A stretch of DNA of 64,000 bases, from assembly GCA_016618085.1 (NCBI GenBank), contig JABLTG010000008.1, forward strand, positions 177,872-241,871, written 5' to 3'. The notes beneath the pieces were generated by a model. It saw nothing but the letters and a program-made list of their open reading frames with translations, was not told the DNA's origin and searched no databases. Positions 22,223 through 34,105 of the stretch are shown here, in pieces. A program made the translations under genes and the position numbers. The stretch comes from Neovahlkampfia damariscottae. Taxonomy: Eukaryota; Heterolobosea; Selenaionea; Neovahlkampfiida; Neovahlkampfiidae. Positions within the stretch are counted from its first letter, which is position 1. The number at the start of each line of letters is the position of its first letter.

Positions 22223-22867
22223 TTATTGATCTTTTACAGGTTGTGGTTTATTTTGAGGTTTATTATTTGATTTATTGCCTTCTTTGTTACCATCTTTATC
22301 CTTTTTGAAATTTTTTTTCTTTGGTTTTTTCTTTTTATTGCCAGGTTTTTTATTTCCTTGAAATTGTCGCTTTTTTAAAATTTCTTCAACAAGTGGAGTC
22401 ATTTGTAAAGGTTGATTATATTCACCATCTTCCAACATTTTTCTTTCCTCTTCTTCTTTCTTTTCAAGTTTTAATTCAGCAGATAAATCTTTAACAATAG
22501 GTTTTTTTAAATCTAGTTCAAATTTAATAAAATCTTCATCTTTTTCAATGGTATTCATTTTTGGATCATCATAACCTTTTTTGACATCAACAGTTTTTTG
22601 AAAAGGAGCATATTCAACGTTTAATTTATAAGTCTTTTTTTTGTGCATAAAATCAAAATTATGATACTCTTTTGCGAATTCAAAAAGTCTTTCTTCTTTT
22701 TTAAAATTTAAAAAAGCTATTGTTGGAAACACATTCGTACCAAAAACATAACCTTTTTTCAAATAAAAAAAATCAACATCCTTTAAATATTTTTTGAATT
22801 CATTTTGAAATTCTGTATCTTCAAGTAGATAAGGTAAATTACGAACAACTACTTTTGTCTTTACCAT
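22223..22867 (-). CDS. UPF3: UPF3-type nonsense-mediated decay factor
   Basis: A single exon encodes 214 aa. The N-terminal Smg4/UPF3 RNP-like domain starts KTKVVVRNLPYLLEDTEF and includes VEYAPFQKTVD, a hallmark of UPF3. An EDGEYNQPL segment and a Lys/Asn-rich tail follow. UPF3 bridges exon-junction complexes to UPF2/UPF1. That fits a genome with many introns, where mis-splicing of in-frame or stop-containing introns would need surveillance. Confidence 0.8.
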   Translation of the reverse strand: MVKTKVVVRNLPYLLEDTEFQNEFKKYLKDVDFFYLKKGYVFGTNVFPTIAFLNFKKEERLFEFAKEYHNFDFMHKKKTYKLNVEYAPFQKTVDVKKGYDDPKMNTIEKDEDFIKFELDLKKPIVKDLSAELKLEKKEEEERKMLEDGEYNQPLQMTPLVEEILKKRQFQGNKKPGNKKKKPKKKNFKKDKDGNKEGNKSNNKPQNKPQPVKDQ

Positions 22868-22951
22868 TCAAACAAAAACAGTTATTTTTAAAAGGTCGAA
22901 AGATGATTGGTGTTTTCATATCATTGGTTGTTTTTTTCATAAGTGAAAAAA

Positions 22952-24616
22952 ATGAAAAACTTCAAAGTAGACAAGTAAAACTTTTATTTTTTATTCATAA
23001 ATTTTTAATTTTTCAGCCAACAACTTGCTTTTATAAATTCAAATGAACCTGAACCAAATCCATTCCAACAATATCAAGGAGGTATAAAAAAAAAAAAAAA
23101 AAAAAATTAAATTTCAAAAAAAAGGTCGACGAGTTCAACAAGACAATAATCAAGGATTTGATGGAAAAAGAAAAAGACAAGCAATTATTAGAAAACCTAT
23201 TGATTATAACCATAGTTTAATAAGAGAAATAGAAGATAAAATATATCAAAAAACAAATACACTACATTATTATTGTCCACCTCATTTGGTTTATCAACAA
23301 AATATTTATCCAAGTTCTGGTTTAATTACAAATCCAAGTTGGGATATTATGACACATTTTGCCCATGCGAGTACAAATAAAAATAGATGTCCTATTAATT
23401 GTGTTGTTTGGACACCTGAAGGAAGAAGATTGATAACAGGTGCAGCTAGTGGTGAATTTACATTGTGGAATGGAATGGCTTTCAATTTTGAAACTATTCA
23501 ACAAGCACATGGTATAATAAAGAAAAAAAAAAAAATTAACATTTAAAATAGATCATCCTATTAGAGCAATGATGTGGTCACATAATGATGAATTTTTAGT
23601 AACTTCAGATGGTCATGGTGTAATTAAATATTGGCAACCAAAGTAAAAAAAAAAAAAAAAATTAACACTTTTAAGTATGAATAACTTGAAAGGATTTCAA
23701 GGACATGATGAATGTATAAGAGATTTAACATTTTCACCAACGGATACAAAATTTGCTTCTTGCTCTGATGATTCTTTCATCAAAATTTGGGATTTCAAAT
23801 CAGCTAAAAATGATAGTATTTTAAGAGGTCATGGAAGTGATGTTAAATGTTGTGATTGGCATCCATTCAATTCAATTATAGCATCTGGTTCTAAAGATAA
23901 TTATGTAAAATTATGGGATGCAAAATCAAACAAAAACGTTGCAACTTTGTAAAAAACAAAATTATTTTAAACATTATTTAGATATGGTCATAAAAGTGCA
24001 ATTTACAAATTAAAATGGAATAAGAATGGAAATTGGTTATTAAGTTGTGGAAGAGATCAATTGATCAAATTATTTGATATTAGGTTCATGAAAGAATATG
24101 AAACATACAGAGGACATAAAAAAGAAGTTACTTCAATTAGTTGGCATCCATTTCATGAAAAACTTTTTTGTAGTGGAGGTCATGATGGTGATATTATGTA
24201 CTGGACAGTAGGAAATGATGAACATCAAGGAAGTAATTTTAACAAAACAAATTTTTTTATTTTTACCTTTTTCTATAGTTATACCAAATGCTCATGATGG
24301 TGCTGTTTGGGATTTGAAATTCCATCCTTTAGGACATGTTCTTTGTAGTGGTTCAGGTGATTTTACTACCAAATTTTGGAGTAGAAATAAACCAGGTGAT
24401 CAAATGAAGGATAAATATAACCACACTCAGATTGTTGGAAATATTGAAGATAAATTTAAAGTTGAAAAAGATCTTGAATCAATGTTTTCTTCTTCAAATT
24501 CTTCAAATTATTCTCTGCCTGGAATTAATAAAAGACCAAGATCACCTTCTTTACATGGAAATTATGATTCAAAGAAACATAAACAAGATAGTTTACCTGG
24601 AATTAAAAAATATTGA
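22952..24616 (+). CDS. WDR33: WDR33/Pfs2 polyadenylation WD40 protein
   Basis: Seven exons (22952-22974, 23017-23081, 23125-23511, 23552-23642, 23676-23948, 23982-24232, 24279-24616) encode 475 aa. A 23-nt first exon supplies the ATG. The N-terminal [17 protein letters not shown] and [10 protein letters not shown] segments precede seven WD40 repeats (for example [23 protein letters not shown]). They are as in the AAUAAA-recognising CPSF subunit WDR33/Pfs2/FY. The last repeat is [19 protein letters not shown]. It acts in mRNA 3'-end cleavage and polyadenylation. Confidence 0.85.
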
Positions 24617-24651
24617 TTAAATTTTTTTGAGAAGGAAATTTGTTTGAATTT

Positions 24652-25428
24652 TTATTCTTTTAATAATTTTTTTGCTTTTTCGAGTTGATGACATGTCCCA
24701 GTCATCCTATTTCTCAAATTTGGATCACCCCAATAATTTGATGTTGTGTCTCTTTCATAAATGCAAGTTTTATGAACACCATCAATAATTGGAATCAATT
24801 CTTCTTTTAAATTATTAAATTTCTTTTTCATCATCAATAACTCACCATCTTCTAATGAGCCTTCAACTTCCAAAATTTTGTATTTTGGTTTCATTGGTAT
24901 TTTATCAATGAAATCTTCACCAAATTTATATGATGGTAAAAATAGTGAATCATCAAAGTTATTTCTTTTGAAAATACCATAGAAATAATTCTTTTCAACT
25001 TTGATCAAATCTGAAGATAAAATTAAAATAATCATTTCATTTTGGAATTTAACAGCAATTCTACTTTCTATAAGCCCATAGTGATTATCTCCGTGATTAA
25101 TTTCAATTTTTTTTTTTGTTCTTGTTTCTTCTTCAAATAGTTTTTTGCTCATACTTTCTGATTCGTTCATAGATTGATGTGATCTTTTTGACGAAGCTGC
25201 AACTTTCGCTGATAAAATACTGAAGGAACTGGATAATTTAGCATTGACAGAATTTTCTAAACTCTTTGTCACTCTGTTCAGATTTCTGAAGGATTCTTCA
25301 TACACATTATGTTGGTATCTTTCAACATCTAATTGATATTTCCCAATTTGATTTAGACTTTCAAAATGATAAAATTTAAGATCTTCTAAAACTTCTTCAC
25401 TCATTTGTTTTTCACCAATCTTTTCCAT
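24652..25428 (-). CDS. hypothetical coiled-coil protein
   Basis: A single exon encodes 258 aa. Residues 1-110 are helical with a probable coiled coil. The C-terminal half is mixed alpha/beta with a KPKYKILEVEG segment and a Cys pair. I do not recognise the family. An ATTGG box lies at 25453-25457. Confidence 0.65.
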   Translation of the reverse strand: MEKIGEKQMSEEVLEDLKFYHFESLNQIGKYQLDVERYQHNVYEESFRNLNRVTKSLENSVNAKLSSSFSILSAKVAASSKRSHQSMNESESMSKKLFEEETRTKKKIEINHGDNHYGLIESRIAVKFQNEMIILILSSDLIKVEKNYFYGIFKRNNFDDSLFLPSYKFGEDFIDKIPMKPKYKILEVEGSLEDGELLMMKKKFNNLKEELIPIIDGVHKTCIYERDTTSNYWGDPNLRNRMTGTCHQLEKAKKLLKE

Positions 25429-25516
25429 GCAATTTGTTGTTTGAATCTTTTGATTGGTTCTTATAAAACAAGGTATATCGAAATTTCAAATTTTATTATT
25501 GAAATTTCAATGTTAT

Positions 25517-27207
25517 TTATACAATATATTGATTCATTTCTAAATTATTTTTTATACCACCTCTAAAAATTGTGATTGGATTTTTATATACAGGTCGACC
25601 AATCCAATTCGTAAAAGCCTTGACATAATAATAAATATTCAATAAAAAGCCAATAAAATGAAATGGAATCATTAAAATCACATAAGGAACCATATGCAAA
25701 ATTCCATCAAGTTTCAATAAATTCAAGATTATTCCAATAATACCAATAATCAAAAACAAGAAATAACCAACATTCCAAACAGTGGCATTTAAACAAAAAT
25801 TTGAAGTATTTAAATCAAAATTCAATTTCATCATTGCAATTGAAATAAAAATTATTGTCAGATACATTGGTATGAATGCAATTGACCATGGTATCGTTGG
25901 TAAAAGAAATATTCTGAAAAATAAAGAAATATTCAAAATTGTAATTGAAACTGAAATCAAAGTGATGAGAAATCCATAACAAATTTTTGAAATTTTTTTT
26001 TTTGGGTAATTCAATTGAAATGCAGTTAATATCCATGTAAATGATGCTGCGGCCCATGGTACAAATGGCATCCAGATTGGTAAAATAGTTGGAAAAATTG
26101 AAATGAAAAATATCAAAAATGATCCAAGAGAAATCAAACATATGACTACAATTTGAACTAATCTAGCTCTTGAAGTCATTGAATAACTATAACTTGTCCA
26201 TAAACCAACATATTCTGCAAAAATCCATCTATAAAAGGTTAAAGGCCATTGCAATGAAGGTATCCATAAAACAAGTGAAATAAATAACGTGGATAATGTA
26301 ACAAACATCAAAGGTATAAATATGAAAAACCAAGGTACAACAATAAAATCATCAAGTCTTATTGATGCCAAAGCAACGAAAAAGAAAAATGTTGAACAAG
26401 TCAGAGCTTTCAATAAATTGATCCATTTCAATACGTTTTTATACTTTTTTTTGATATTATCACCATATGCTTTGATTAGTCTTCTTCTGATGTATGGTAT
26501 TTGTAGTTTTTTTTTTCGAAAATCCAAATAGTACATGTATGGATTTTTTTGATGTTTTTTATGAAGACTTTGAGTTTCATCATCTGATTCATTCTCTTCA
26601 TTATCTTTTTTATGAATATCTTCTTCAATGGGTATATCATCCAACATTGCTAATTCATCTGGATTGAAATCATCTTCTGGTCTGATTTCTAAATCATTTT
26701 CTAAAGCAGGCTCTCTTTCTACTGAAGTTGTTGTTTCAGTTGAAAATTCAGTTTCATTATTTTCATAACCAAATGTTATTTTTTCATACAACGTCTCTTC
26801 TGAACTTTTTTCATAAAATCTTTTCATTTGACGAATTTGTTGTTTTGTCAAATCTTCAGTTCTTACATAAGATATCCATATTACATTATTATGAGATAAA
26901 TGATAAAATGAACAACAGACCTTTTGAAGTCCAAATTAAATTTTGTTTTTTTTTTTACTTGTGAAAGGTTTATTAGGTCTCTACACCTCAAAAATTCAAA
27001 AACATGAACTATGGTATCCTCTGGTAAACTGGATATGTTAGTATGTATTGTCGGAATTTTGATTAAAATCGGTTTTTTTTTTATAGTTTTTGTGTAGCCA
27101 TTGTAACGTAATGAAGGTATTGAATCTAAAAAATGTGATTCTGTTTGAATTGTAGCTCTTAAACAAGTGACCACAGAAAGTGGCATCAAGTTTTCAATCA
27201 ACTCCAT
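25517..27207 (-). CDS. F-box protein with multi-pass membrane C-terminus
   Basis: The exons are 27207-26959 and 26920-25517 (550 aa). Residues about 55-105 form a clear F-box (SLPEDTIVHVFEFLRCRDLINLSQ, joined by splicing to VCCSFYHLSHNNVIWISYV). An acidic linker follows. The C-terminal ~300 residues then hold about ten hydrophobic segments. It could be a membrane-anchored SCF adaptor. Without splicing the membrane part starts with no ATG, which supports the joined model. The start codon lies 35 bp from the divergent taspase ATG. Confidence 0.75.
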
Positions 27208-27215
27208 TCAAATTG

Positions 27216-27242
27216 ATTGGAGTTGAGGAGCAGTTTGATTGG
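27216..27242. promoter_or_regulatory. paired CCAAT boxes between divergent start codons
   Basis: Two ATTGG pentamers (27216-27220 and 27238-27242) lie between the ATGs at 27207 (minus) and 27243 (plus). This is the shortest bidirectional promoter in the window. Confidence 0.55.
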
Positions 27243-28360
27243 ATGGAAGAAACAACTTGGTTTATTGCTGTTCATATTGGTGCTGGTTACTATGACAAAA
27301 AAAATTTCATTAAATACAAAAATTTAATGAAAAAATCTTGTAGAGCAGCGTCTCTGTTGTTAAAAGAAAATAAAAACTCAATTGATGCAATAACATCAGC
27401 AATTACAATTTTGGAAGATGATGAATGTACAAATGCAGGAAATGGTTCTTCTTTGAATATAGAAGGAAAAGTGGAATGTGATGCTTCTATAATGTCAGGA
27501 AAAACGAAAAAATTTGCTGCTGTTGGTGCTGCAGTCGGTGTTAAAAATCCAATACAAATTTCATCTCACCTTTTAAAAGAATTAGAAACAGATACTCTCT
27601 CATTTGGCAGAATAAAACCAATGTAAAAATTCAATTTTAAAATATTTTAAAAAATAGTATTTTAGTTGGAATTGGATGTTGGAAATATGCAAAAAATTTT
27701 AATTTATCATGTGCAAAATCTGAAGAAGATTTAGAGGATTATTTAGTTACTGTTGCATCAAAGAATCTTTGGAAAATTCACATAGAAAAAATAAAAACAA
27801 AATCTGATGAAATTGATGAAAAATTTATTTCAACATTACCTCATGATACAGTTGGTGCCATTTGCATAGATTCAACGGGTCACATTTCATCAGGTGTTTC
27901 AAGTGGTGGTCATTCTGTTTCTTATCCAGGAAGAATCGGTGAAGCTGCTTCGTAAATATGATTGAAATTTTTTAATTTTTTTTTCAAAAGATTTGGATGT
28001 GGTTGTTGGGCTTCAAATGAAACAGATGAAAATTCAGGTGTAGCAATAAGTTGCACAGGAACTGGAGAAGATATAATTCTATCTCTTTTGGCAAAAGAGT
28101 GTTATGAAAATGTTAAAAATCAATTCATAGATGAAGGTGTGAATATTACACTGAATGAGAATTTCAAAAATAGGCAAGCTAAAAAAAAACAAGTTGGATT
28201 AATTGCATTGAAAAAAGAAAATGAAAGTATTGAATTTGCTTTTGGATTTACCACACATTCAATGGGTATTTGTTATTTTTCAAATAAAATGAAAAATCCA
28301 ATTGCAATCATCCGAACAAATGAAAATTTTAAAACACAAATCGAAGTAGTTAAAATTTGA
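27243..28360 (+). CDS. taspase-1-like threonine aspartase (Ntn hydrolase)
   Basis: The exons are 27243-27622, 27658-27951 and 27991-28360 (347 aa). The asparaginase-2 family core is present: FIAVHIGAGYY, NAGNGSSLN, and the autocleavage site HDTVGAICID, where Thr becomes the nucleophile. It then has GVSSGGHSVSYPGRIG and GCGCWASN, the last two typical of taspase 1. Taspase cleaves after Asp in nuclear regulators. The length is slightly short of the human 420 aa. Confidence 0.85.
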
Positions 28361-28889
28361 AATTTTACTGATTTATGTATGTCAATTTAAACTCTCTGAA
28401 TGTATGAATGAAATAAAGAAATGAACATATTTCCATCAAATTCGATTGGAATATTCAATTCATCGATTATCAGTGTTATCAATGATTCATCGTATTCTAA
28501 TTCTCACTTCTATGAAACAATGAAAATTCACAAATTGAACTATAGTGGTGGGCAAAATCTGCCAAAAATTCTCTCTAGAAATAATGGTCATTGATTCAAT
28601 AAAAGAAAAGGAATAAACCAAAATAATAATTCAAAACGAACAATTTCCATTTGAGAAATATGAGAGTAAAGTTTTATGGAAACCATTTTATTGGTTCACT
28701 CTTCAAACTTTGTCTGGCAAATCTGGAAGTTGTACATCGAAAAATTCTCAAATATTTGGATGTTAACACTATTAAACTGTTCAATGTAATAAAAGGATAG
28801 ACATGCACTTATGGATTTTCTCTTGATCAAGTAACTGGTGTCACAGTAATCACCTTTTCTTTTATTGAAAATAATTTTCTAATACTGTG
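28361..28889. other. gene-poor spacer
   Basis: There is no intact ORF or recognisable RNA gene. On the minus strand an open stretch near 28690-28790 reads like a short continuation of the F-box fragment upstream of it. The similarity is too weak to call. Confidence 0.4.
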
Positions 28890-29039
28890 TCATGAAAAAG
28901 GGGAAGAAATAAATCTTTGTCTAAAGTTGTGAAAATATTTTGAAGTTTGAAGAAATGCTCCGACTGTTTTGTCATCTGAATATTCTAGAATTACTTCTTG
29001 AATTTCAAGTGGAATGATGGCAAACAATGCTGCCATTTT
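28890..29039 (-). pseudogene. F-box protein fragment
   Basis: Minus-strand translation from the ATG at about 29037 gives only ~48 residues. They form a recognisable F-box (IPLEIQEVILEYSDDKTV, then LQTSKYFHNF), followed by a stop and no credible downstream exon. Other F-box genes here are 290-550 aa, so this looks like a truncated copy. A short intact F-box-only protein cannot be excluded. Confidence 0.45.
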
Positions 29040-29103
29040 TATTTTTTTCATTTTTTTTTCACAAAACGTTTGACGAATGAAAATGATTCTATTTTTAAAC
29101 TTT

Positions 29104-31031
29104 TTATTCATTCAGCAGTTCATCACAATAATCAGCAATTGTTAGTAAATTTTCTTCTTGAGATTCTGTCAATTCACCACTTTGAGCATCTTCTATTTTT
29201 CTTCTAACTTGTTTCAATACAAAATTGATCTTCGTCCATTCGTCTGCATTTTCATCATATTTTTCAAAAATTGGTTCAACCACAGGATTTTCTTCTTCTT
29301 CTTCTTCTTGTCCTTCCTTTTCTTTTTTTTCTTGTGTTTGAAATGCAATTCCTAAATTCATATAAGCATCTTGTAACACAACCATCACAATATTAAGCAC
29401 AATTGTGAAGATGATAAAATTGAAAGAATAAAGGTAAATTCTTGCTAAAACCTTTGTGAAAGTATCCATCGCATATATTCTATTGAATGTATTTCTTAAA
29501 TCATCACTATGAAATACACAAATCAATGTCACAGATGAAACAAAAATATCACGAAAAACAGGGGCATGGCCACCAAACCAAATGGTACCTGCAAGTGCAT
29601 ATGAAAAAACTAATGGAAATGTTCCAATAAATACTTTAAATGCATTTGGTAATCCAAATCTTAAAACAGAAACAAGAAACTAATAAAGTAAATATTAAAA
29701 AAAAAATTTTAACTTACATATAATCTCTTATATAAATAGTAATGTCTGATAAAAGTGACTGTTGTAAAGAACATCCCAAGACCTGCAATGCTTCTCCCAA
29801 TGATATTTGAATTTGTATCAGTACCAAAATAAATAACGAAAATTCCAAGAATATTACAAACATTAGCAGTAACAGCTACAAAATACCACCAATGAAGATA
29901 TTTTGTAATTTTTCTGAACGGTACTTTTCCTTTTCTCATTAAATTGACAAATACAATCATTCTATTCAAAAGTGATGCCAAATTAACAATTCCACAAACA
30001 AATGAAACAATTACTACCACAACAAATAATGCAATGTTGATGTTTGAATAAGCATTTGTGTCTTCATCTCGACACCTCAGAAATCTATTGTAAACTGAAA
30101 TTTGAGTCGTTGAAGCAATTGAATAACTCTTAGTTATTTGCCATTCTAAGCATAACTAAACATTTAAATTTTAGATTAAAAGTGATTTTACTGGAACATC
30201 ATTTGAAATAAAATAACTTTGTAAGTAAAATATGAATTCAATTGAACTCAATTTATCAAACATTTCACGTTCGTTTTCATTATCAAAACCAAGTACTCTT
30301 TGTAGTTCTTCTTCTGATTCGATATAACTTTCTTTGTAAATTTTTGGAGGTAATGGAAACACGTCATCTATTTGTCCAGCAGATAAATGACTGGCATTTT
30401 TTCTTGAGATTATACCCCTTATTGATTCATTGTAATAGGTGTATTTCATTAACATTGGTAAAGTTTGATTGTGATTTATGTTCACATGTGTAAAAGCGTC
30501 TGTTGAATCTTTTAGGATTGAATGAAATTTATGATAAGTTGATTTCAAATCATCCAATACTTCTTCAGTGGTATGAAAATTAAAATGATTGTAAAGTGAT
30601 TGTTCTTCCATATTTCTTTCATATTCTTCTGGTAAGAAATAAGCAGAAGTGGACTCTCCAATATTTTTGAAATAAGTATTTCTTGGATGACTATAAAAGA
30701 AAAACTGAGAAATTAAACAAAATTTGATTCAAAATTTTACCATAGTGACAACACAAATGAGTGTGAGTAAATCAAAAAAAATTAACCATGGGATTTGATA
30801 GTATTTTCTGAATTTTTCCCATGGTGTAAGTACCACGACCTCTTCATCAGGTACATGAGTAGCTTTTAATGTAGATGCCATGAAACTTTTAGTGGATCTC
30901 AAAGACCTTCTAACTTTACTCTGTAAGAGTTTTGTTTGTTCACTCGCTGAGAGATACTCTTCATAATTATCATCTATTTGTTCAAAAGAATCAGTATTTG
31001 GATCATCCATGTCTTTTTCATGTTCACTCAT
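29104..31031 (-). CDS. mucolipin-like (TRPML) cation channel
   Basis: The exons are 31031-30741, 30704-30192, 30155-29718 and 29679-29104 (605 aa). The N-terminus ends in TPWEKFRKYYQIPW before TM1, as in mucolipins. A long lumenal loop follows (about 100-270, with N-glycosylation sites), then five further TM segments. The pore region reads VTLICVFHSDDLRNTF, where TRPMLs have a G-D-D filter. The C-terminal tail is acidic. It is probably a lysosomal/vacuolar Ca2+ release channel. The ATG at 31031 follows a CCAAT box by about 30 bp. Confidence 0.8.
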
Positions 31032-31115
31032 TGTTTGTTTGGATCCTTCTAATGACACAAACCAATGAAATCGTTTCAAACTTCACACAAATATAAAAAT
31101 ACTTTTTATTTAACT

Positions 31116-32163
31116 TTATTTAACCAAATATGTCAAGATAAAATGTAAACAAATTAAAATTAAAGGATTCCAAACGATAACATATCTCACAACGTCTAAA
31201 AATTGAACCCAAGTTATTGAATCAGTATCCCAAGGATTTTTTTTCAATTGTTCTGATAAATCAACTTTTTCTGAGCAATATGGACAAGTTTCTTTTTTTC
31301 CAATAATGACCCAACCCTTGATACAAAATTCATGAAATGTATGACCACAATTCAAAGTAACTTTTTCATCATCCAAATATTCTTTTCCTGATTTCATTTG
31401 TACAACACCTTCTAAATCTTTTTCCGCTTCATAACCACCTGAACATATTCCACATTGTCTTGCCATTACATTTTCATTTAAATAATACTGATCCCTTTCA
31501 AATTTCAAAGAGGATGCCATTTTATCAGCACAAACCTTTGATTATTTAGTTGTTTTTTATTGTTTACTTCTGCTGAGTCTCTGACCAAAACTCCATAGTA
31601 GAGTCCATAAAATAAAATTATAATTGGATCCATGTAACAAAAACGGAAGAAACTGAATTCAAGGAAATAACTCAAAGGAAAAGAATCTTCATGATAAATA
31701 CCTAAAAATTGTAATGCAACCATCAAAAATCCACAACCTTTTCATTTCAATTTCCAAAAAAAAAAAAATTACCAGTGAGTATAATTGACAAACGATAAAC
31801 CCAAAAAAAAAAACTGTAGACCACCCTTTTTAAAATTAAACAGTTTCTTAGATTCCTTTACCTTGGTGTTTTTGATGCCAAAGGTTTTTCCATTGCTCTC
31901 TTAAACATTTGAAAACTACAAATTGTATAAATAAACCATAAAATAATCATTCTCCAAAATCTGAAATAAACAGAAGCTGAGAAAGGTAAAATCCACATCA
32001 AAGCCAGAGTTGTATAATTATAAGACTTTGGGTGATATTTCTTCCATAGTTGAACAAGTAACTGTAATGAGATGACAAAAAATAAAATTAATAATAAAAT
32101 GTATTGAGGTACAGCTCGTTGATGAACGGTTTCATCCTGTTGAACGGCTAAAAGGAAATTCAT
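31116..32163 (-). CDS. RNF121: RNF121-like RING E3 ligase
   Basis: The exons are 32163-31862, 31825-31773, 31737-31568 and 31535-31116 (314 aa; human RNF121 is 327). The order of motifs matches RNF121/175: KKYHPKSYNYTTL, a TPR-VVYSFFF junction, LFYGLYYGVLVRDSAE, CADKMASS, then a RING (CGICSGGYE, LNCGHTFHEFCIKGW, CPYCSEKVDL) and a final hydrophobic segment. It is a Golgi/ER membrane ubiquitin ligase in quality control. Confidence 0.88.
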
Positions 32164-32332
32164 TGGAAAATAAAAATTAAACCAATCAGTTGATGTTTTT
32201 AAAAATTTTATTTTTTTCCGAAATTGATTTTCAATTTCAATCTTGGTTTATAAATCATTTGAAATGTTCATCCTAAGAAACTGGTGCCAAAGTTAATTTT
32301 ATACCACCTAATTTCTGTGTTAATTTTTTTGT

Positions 32333-32889
32333 TTAACAAATACCTTGGATGTAGATGATGTTGACAGTGAATTCCATTCTTCCATCAAGATCTGAAATGA
32401 TTTCTAGTCGAAATTCACCTTCTCCAATTTTTTCAGGTGTTTCAGATCCAGTAGCATACATTAACAAATATTTTATCCAATGTCTGTTATTTATCGTCGA
32501 ATAAGGAACTAAACCATGTTGTGTTCTAATCATTACATAAGTGTCACCACTATCTTCAACATATTTCAAATGAATATTTCTTGCTTTAAGAGTATTGGCA
32601 ACATGAAAAACATGTTCAATTATTAAAAACGTTGTAATTGGTTTTGATGAATCTTTATCATTTTCGTAAGTCCTTTTTCTGATATCTAAAAGAATAGGTC
32701 TGAAAAATTAAATTATTCAAAAAAAAACTTTTTGAATTCAAATTTTGCTGCGTCTGGATCAACTGTTATTCCAGTATGAAGTGTAGTGAATGGTCTTAAT
32801 GCTATGGAAGGTTTAGAAACATGAGGTGTTATTTGATTAACTAAATTCTTTATCCTTTTAACAGAATTGGAAACAACAAATTCTTCCAT
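32333..32889 (-). CDS. hypothetical protein
   Basis: The exons are 32889-32729 and 32699-32333 (175 aa). The first part is MEEFVVSNSVKRIKNLVNQI, the second is mixed alpha/beta ending in VNIIYIQGIC. I do not recognise the family. CCAATC lies about 15 bp upstream on the same strand. Confidence 0.65.
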
Positions 32890-33050
32890 TGCCAAATGCA
32901 AAATGATTGGAGGAACAAGAAGTTAAGTTTTGTTGCATGTTGACAACAAAATACAATTTTTATTGAAAAATAAACTTTAATAACACTTTCTATGTACCAT
33001 TGTTGGACCTATTTCATCATATTCTGAGAGGGAGTTAGAAATGATTATTT

Positions 33051-33943
33051 TTAACCTTCATTGCTAATATAACTTTTCAATGGCAAGACAGTACTTAAAA
33101 TTGAAGCTCCAATCCAAGTTGCAGATTTTGATTCTATAGTTGATTCAATCACAAATTTATTTGAATATTTAGATTCTAATTCTAATTCTAAACGTACTTT
33201 TGTTCCTTTGAAATTACTTCCTCCAGTTAATACAATATTATTCATTAAATTCTTTCTTAATGAAACATCACATTTTTTAATTGAATCAATAACCAAATCA
33301 TCTAAAGATAATGATTCTAATTCAATGATATCAGGTTGAAAATAAATTTCTGGAGCTTCAAATCTTTCATTGGACAATGAAATGAAACTTCCATCTGGCA
33401 GTTCCCACTGTTCAGAATCCTCATTTTTAAGCGCTTTAGTATCATAGTCATCCGCTATAAAACATAATTTTTCTTTGATATCTACGACAATGCTTCTTTC
33501 TGCTGATGTTGTGAATGAATTCCCTTGTTCGTTCAATAATTTGATTAAATAATCAGTTACATCTCTTCCACCAATTTCTAAACGTTCATATGAATCTCTT
33601 AATGCATGAAGATCAAACACTGGAACTATATTTGTTTTTGAATCTCCAAAATCAATGACTGTTCCATTGGTTTTACCTGTTGACATCAACGCACAAACAG
33701 CATCAACTTGAAGGTAAAAATAAGGTAACCTAAAAGTTTCAAAAGCTATTTCTGTAATTTTTTCTCTATTTTCTCTTGGATTACTCGGATCCTAATCGGA
33801 ATTAAAAAGTTTTTTTAACAACTCACTTCCAACATGATGACAGGTTGATCTTCTGGTGCAATTCTAAGTTCATTATAAAATGCATGGTGTAAAATTTTTT
33901 CATGGTCATCCCAATTCATGACCACTCCATTTTCAACACTCAT
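33051..33943 (-). CDS. actin-family protein lacking the actin N-terminus
   Basis: The exons are 33943-33827 and 33791-33051 (285 aa). The sequence starts [18 protein letters not shown], which aligns to about residue 72 of actin. It goes on through [27 protein letters not shown] (phosphate 2 loop), [22 protein letters not shown] and [14 protein letters not shown]. It ends about 15 residues early. Residues 1-70 of actin (phosphate 1 loop, D-loop) are absent. No upstream exon could be made to encode them. A segment of exactly that type lies in the divergent neighbour at 36290-36475. Confidence 0.8.
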
Positions 33944-34075
33944 TACTTGTTGTACTGAAGTTTGATTTTGATTCGTTGACTATTAATAAATCTAAATGGA
34001 ATGATCAAATTTACTTTCAAAGCATTTCAAAACTTCAGAAAGAGTTTATTTTTAGAAAATTATCCATTCAAATAT

Positions 34076-34080
34076 CCAAT
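34076..34080. promoter_or_regulatory. CCAAT box between divergent actin-like and VWA genes
   Basis: CCAATC lies 26 bp before the VWA ATG (34106) and about 130 bp before the actin-like ATG on the other strand. Confidence 0.5.
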
Positions 34081-34105
34081 CATCTTTCAATAGTCAAAAA
34101 CAAAA

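Noticed and set aside
31616-31720. A possible 49-nt intron in the RNF121-like gene
   Set aside because: GT and AG are present but removal breaks the frame and the downstream RNF121 motif.
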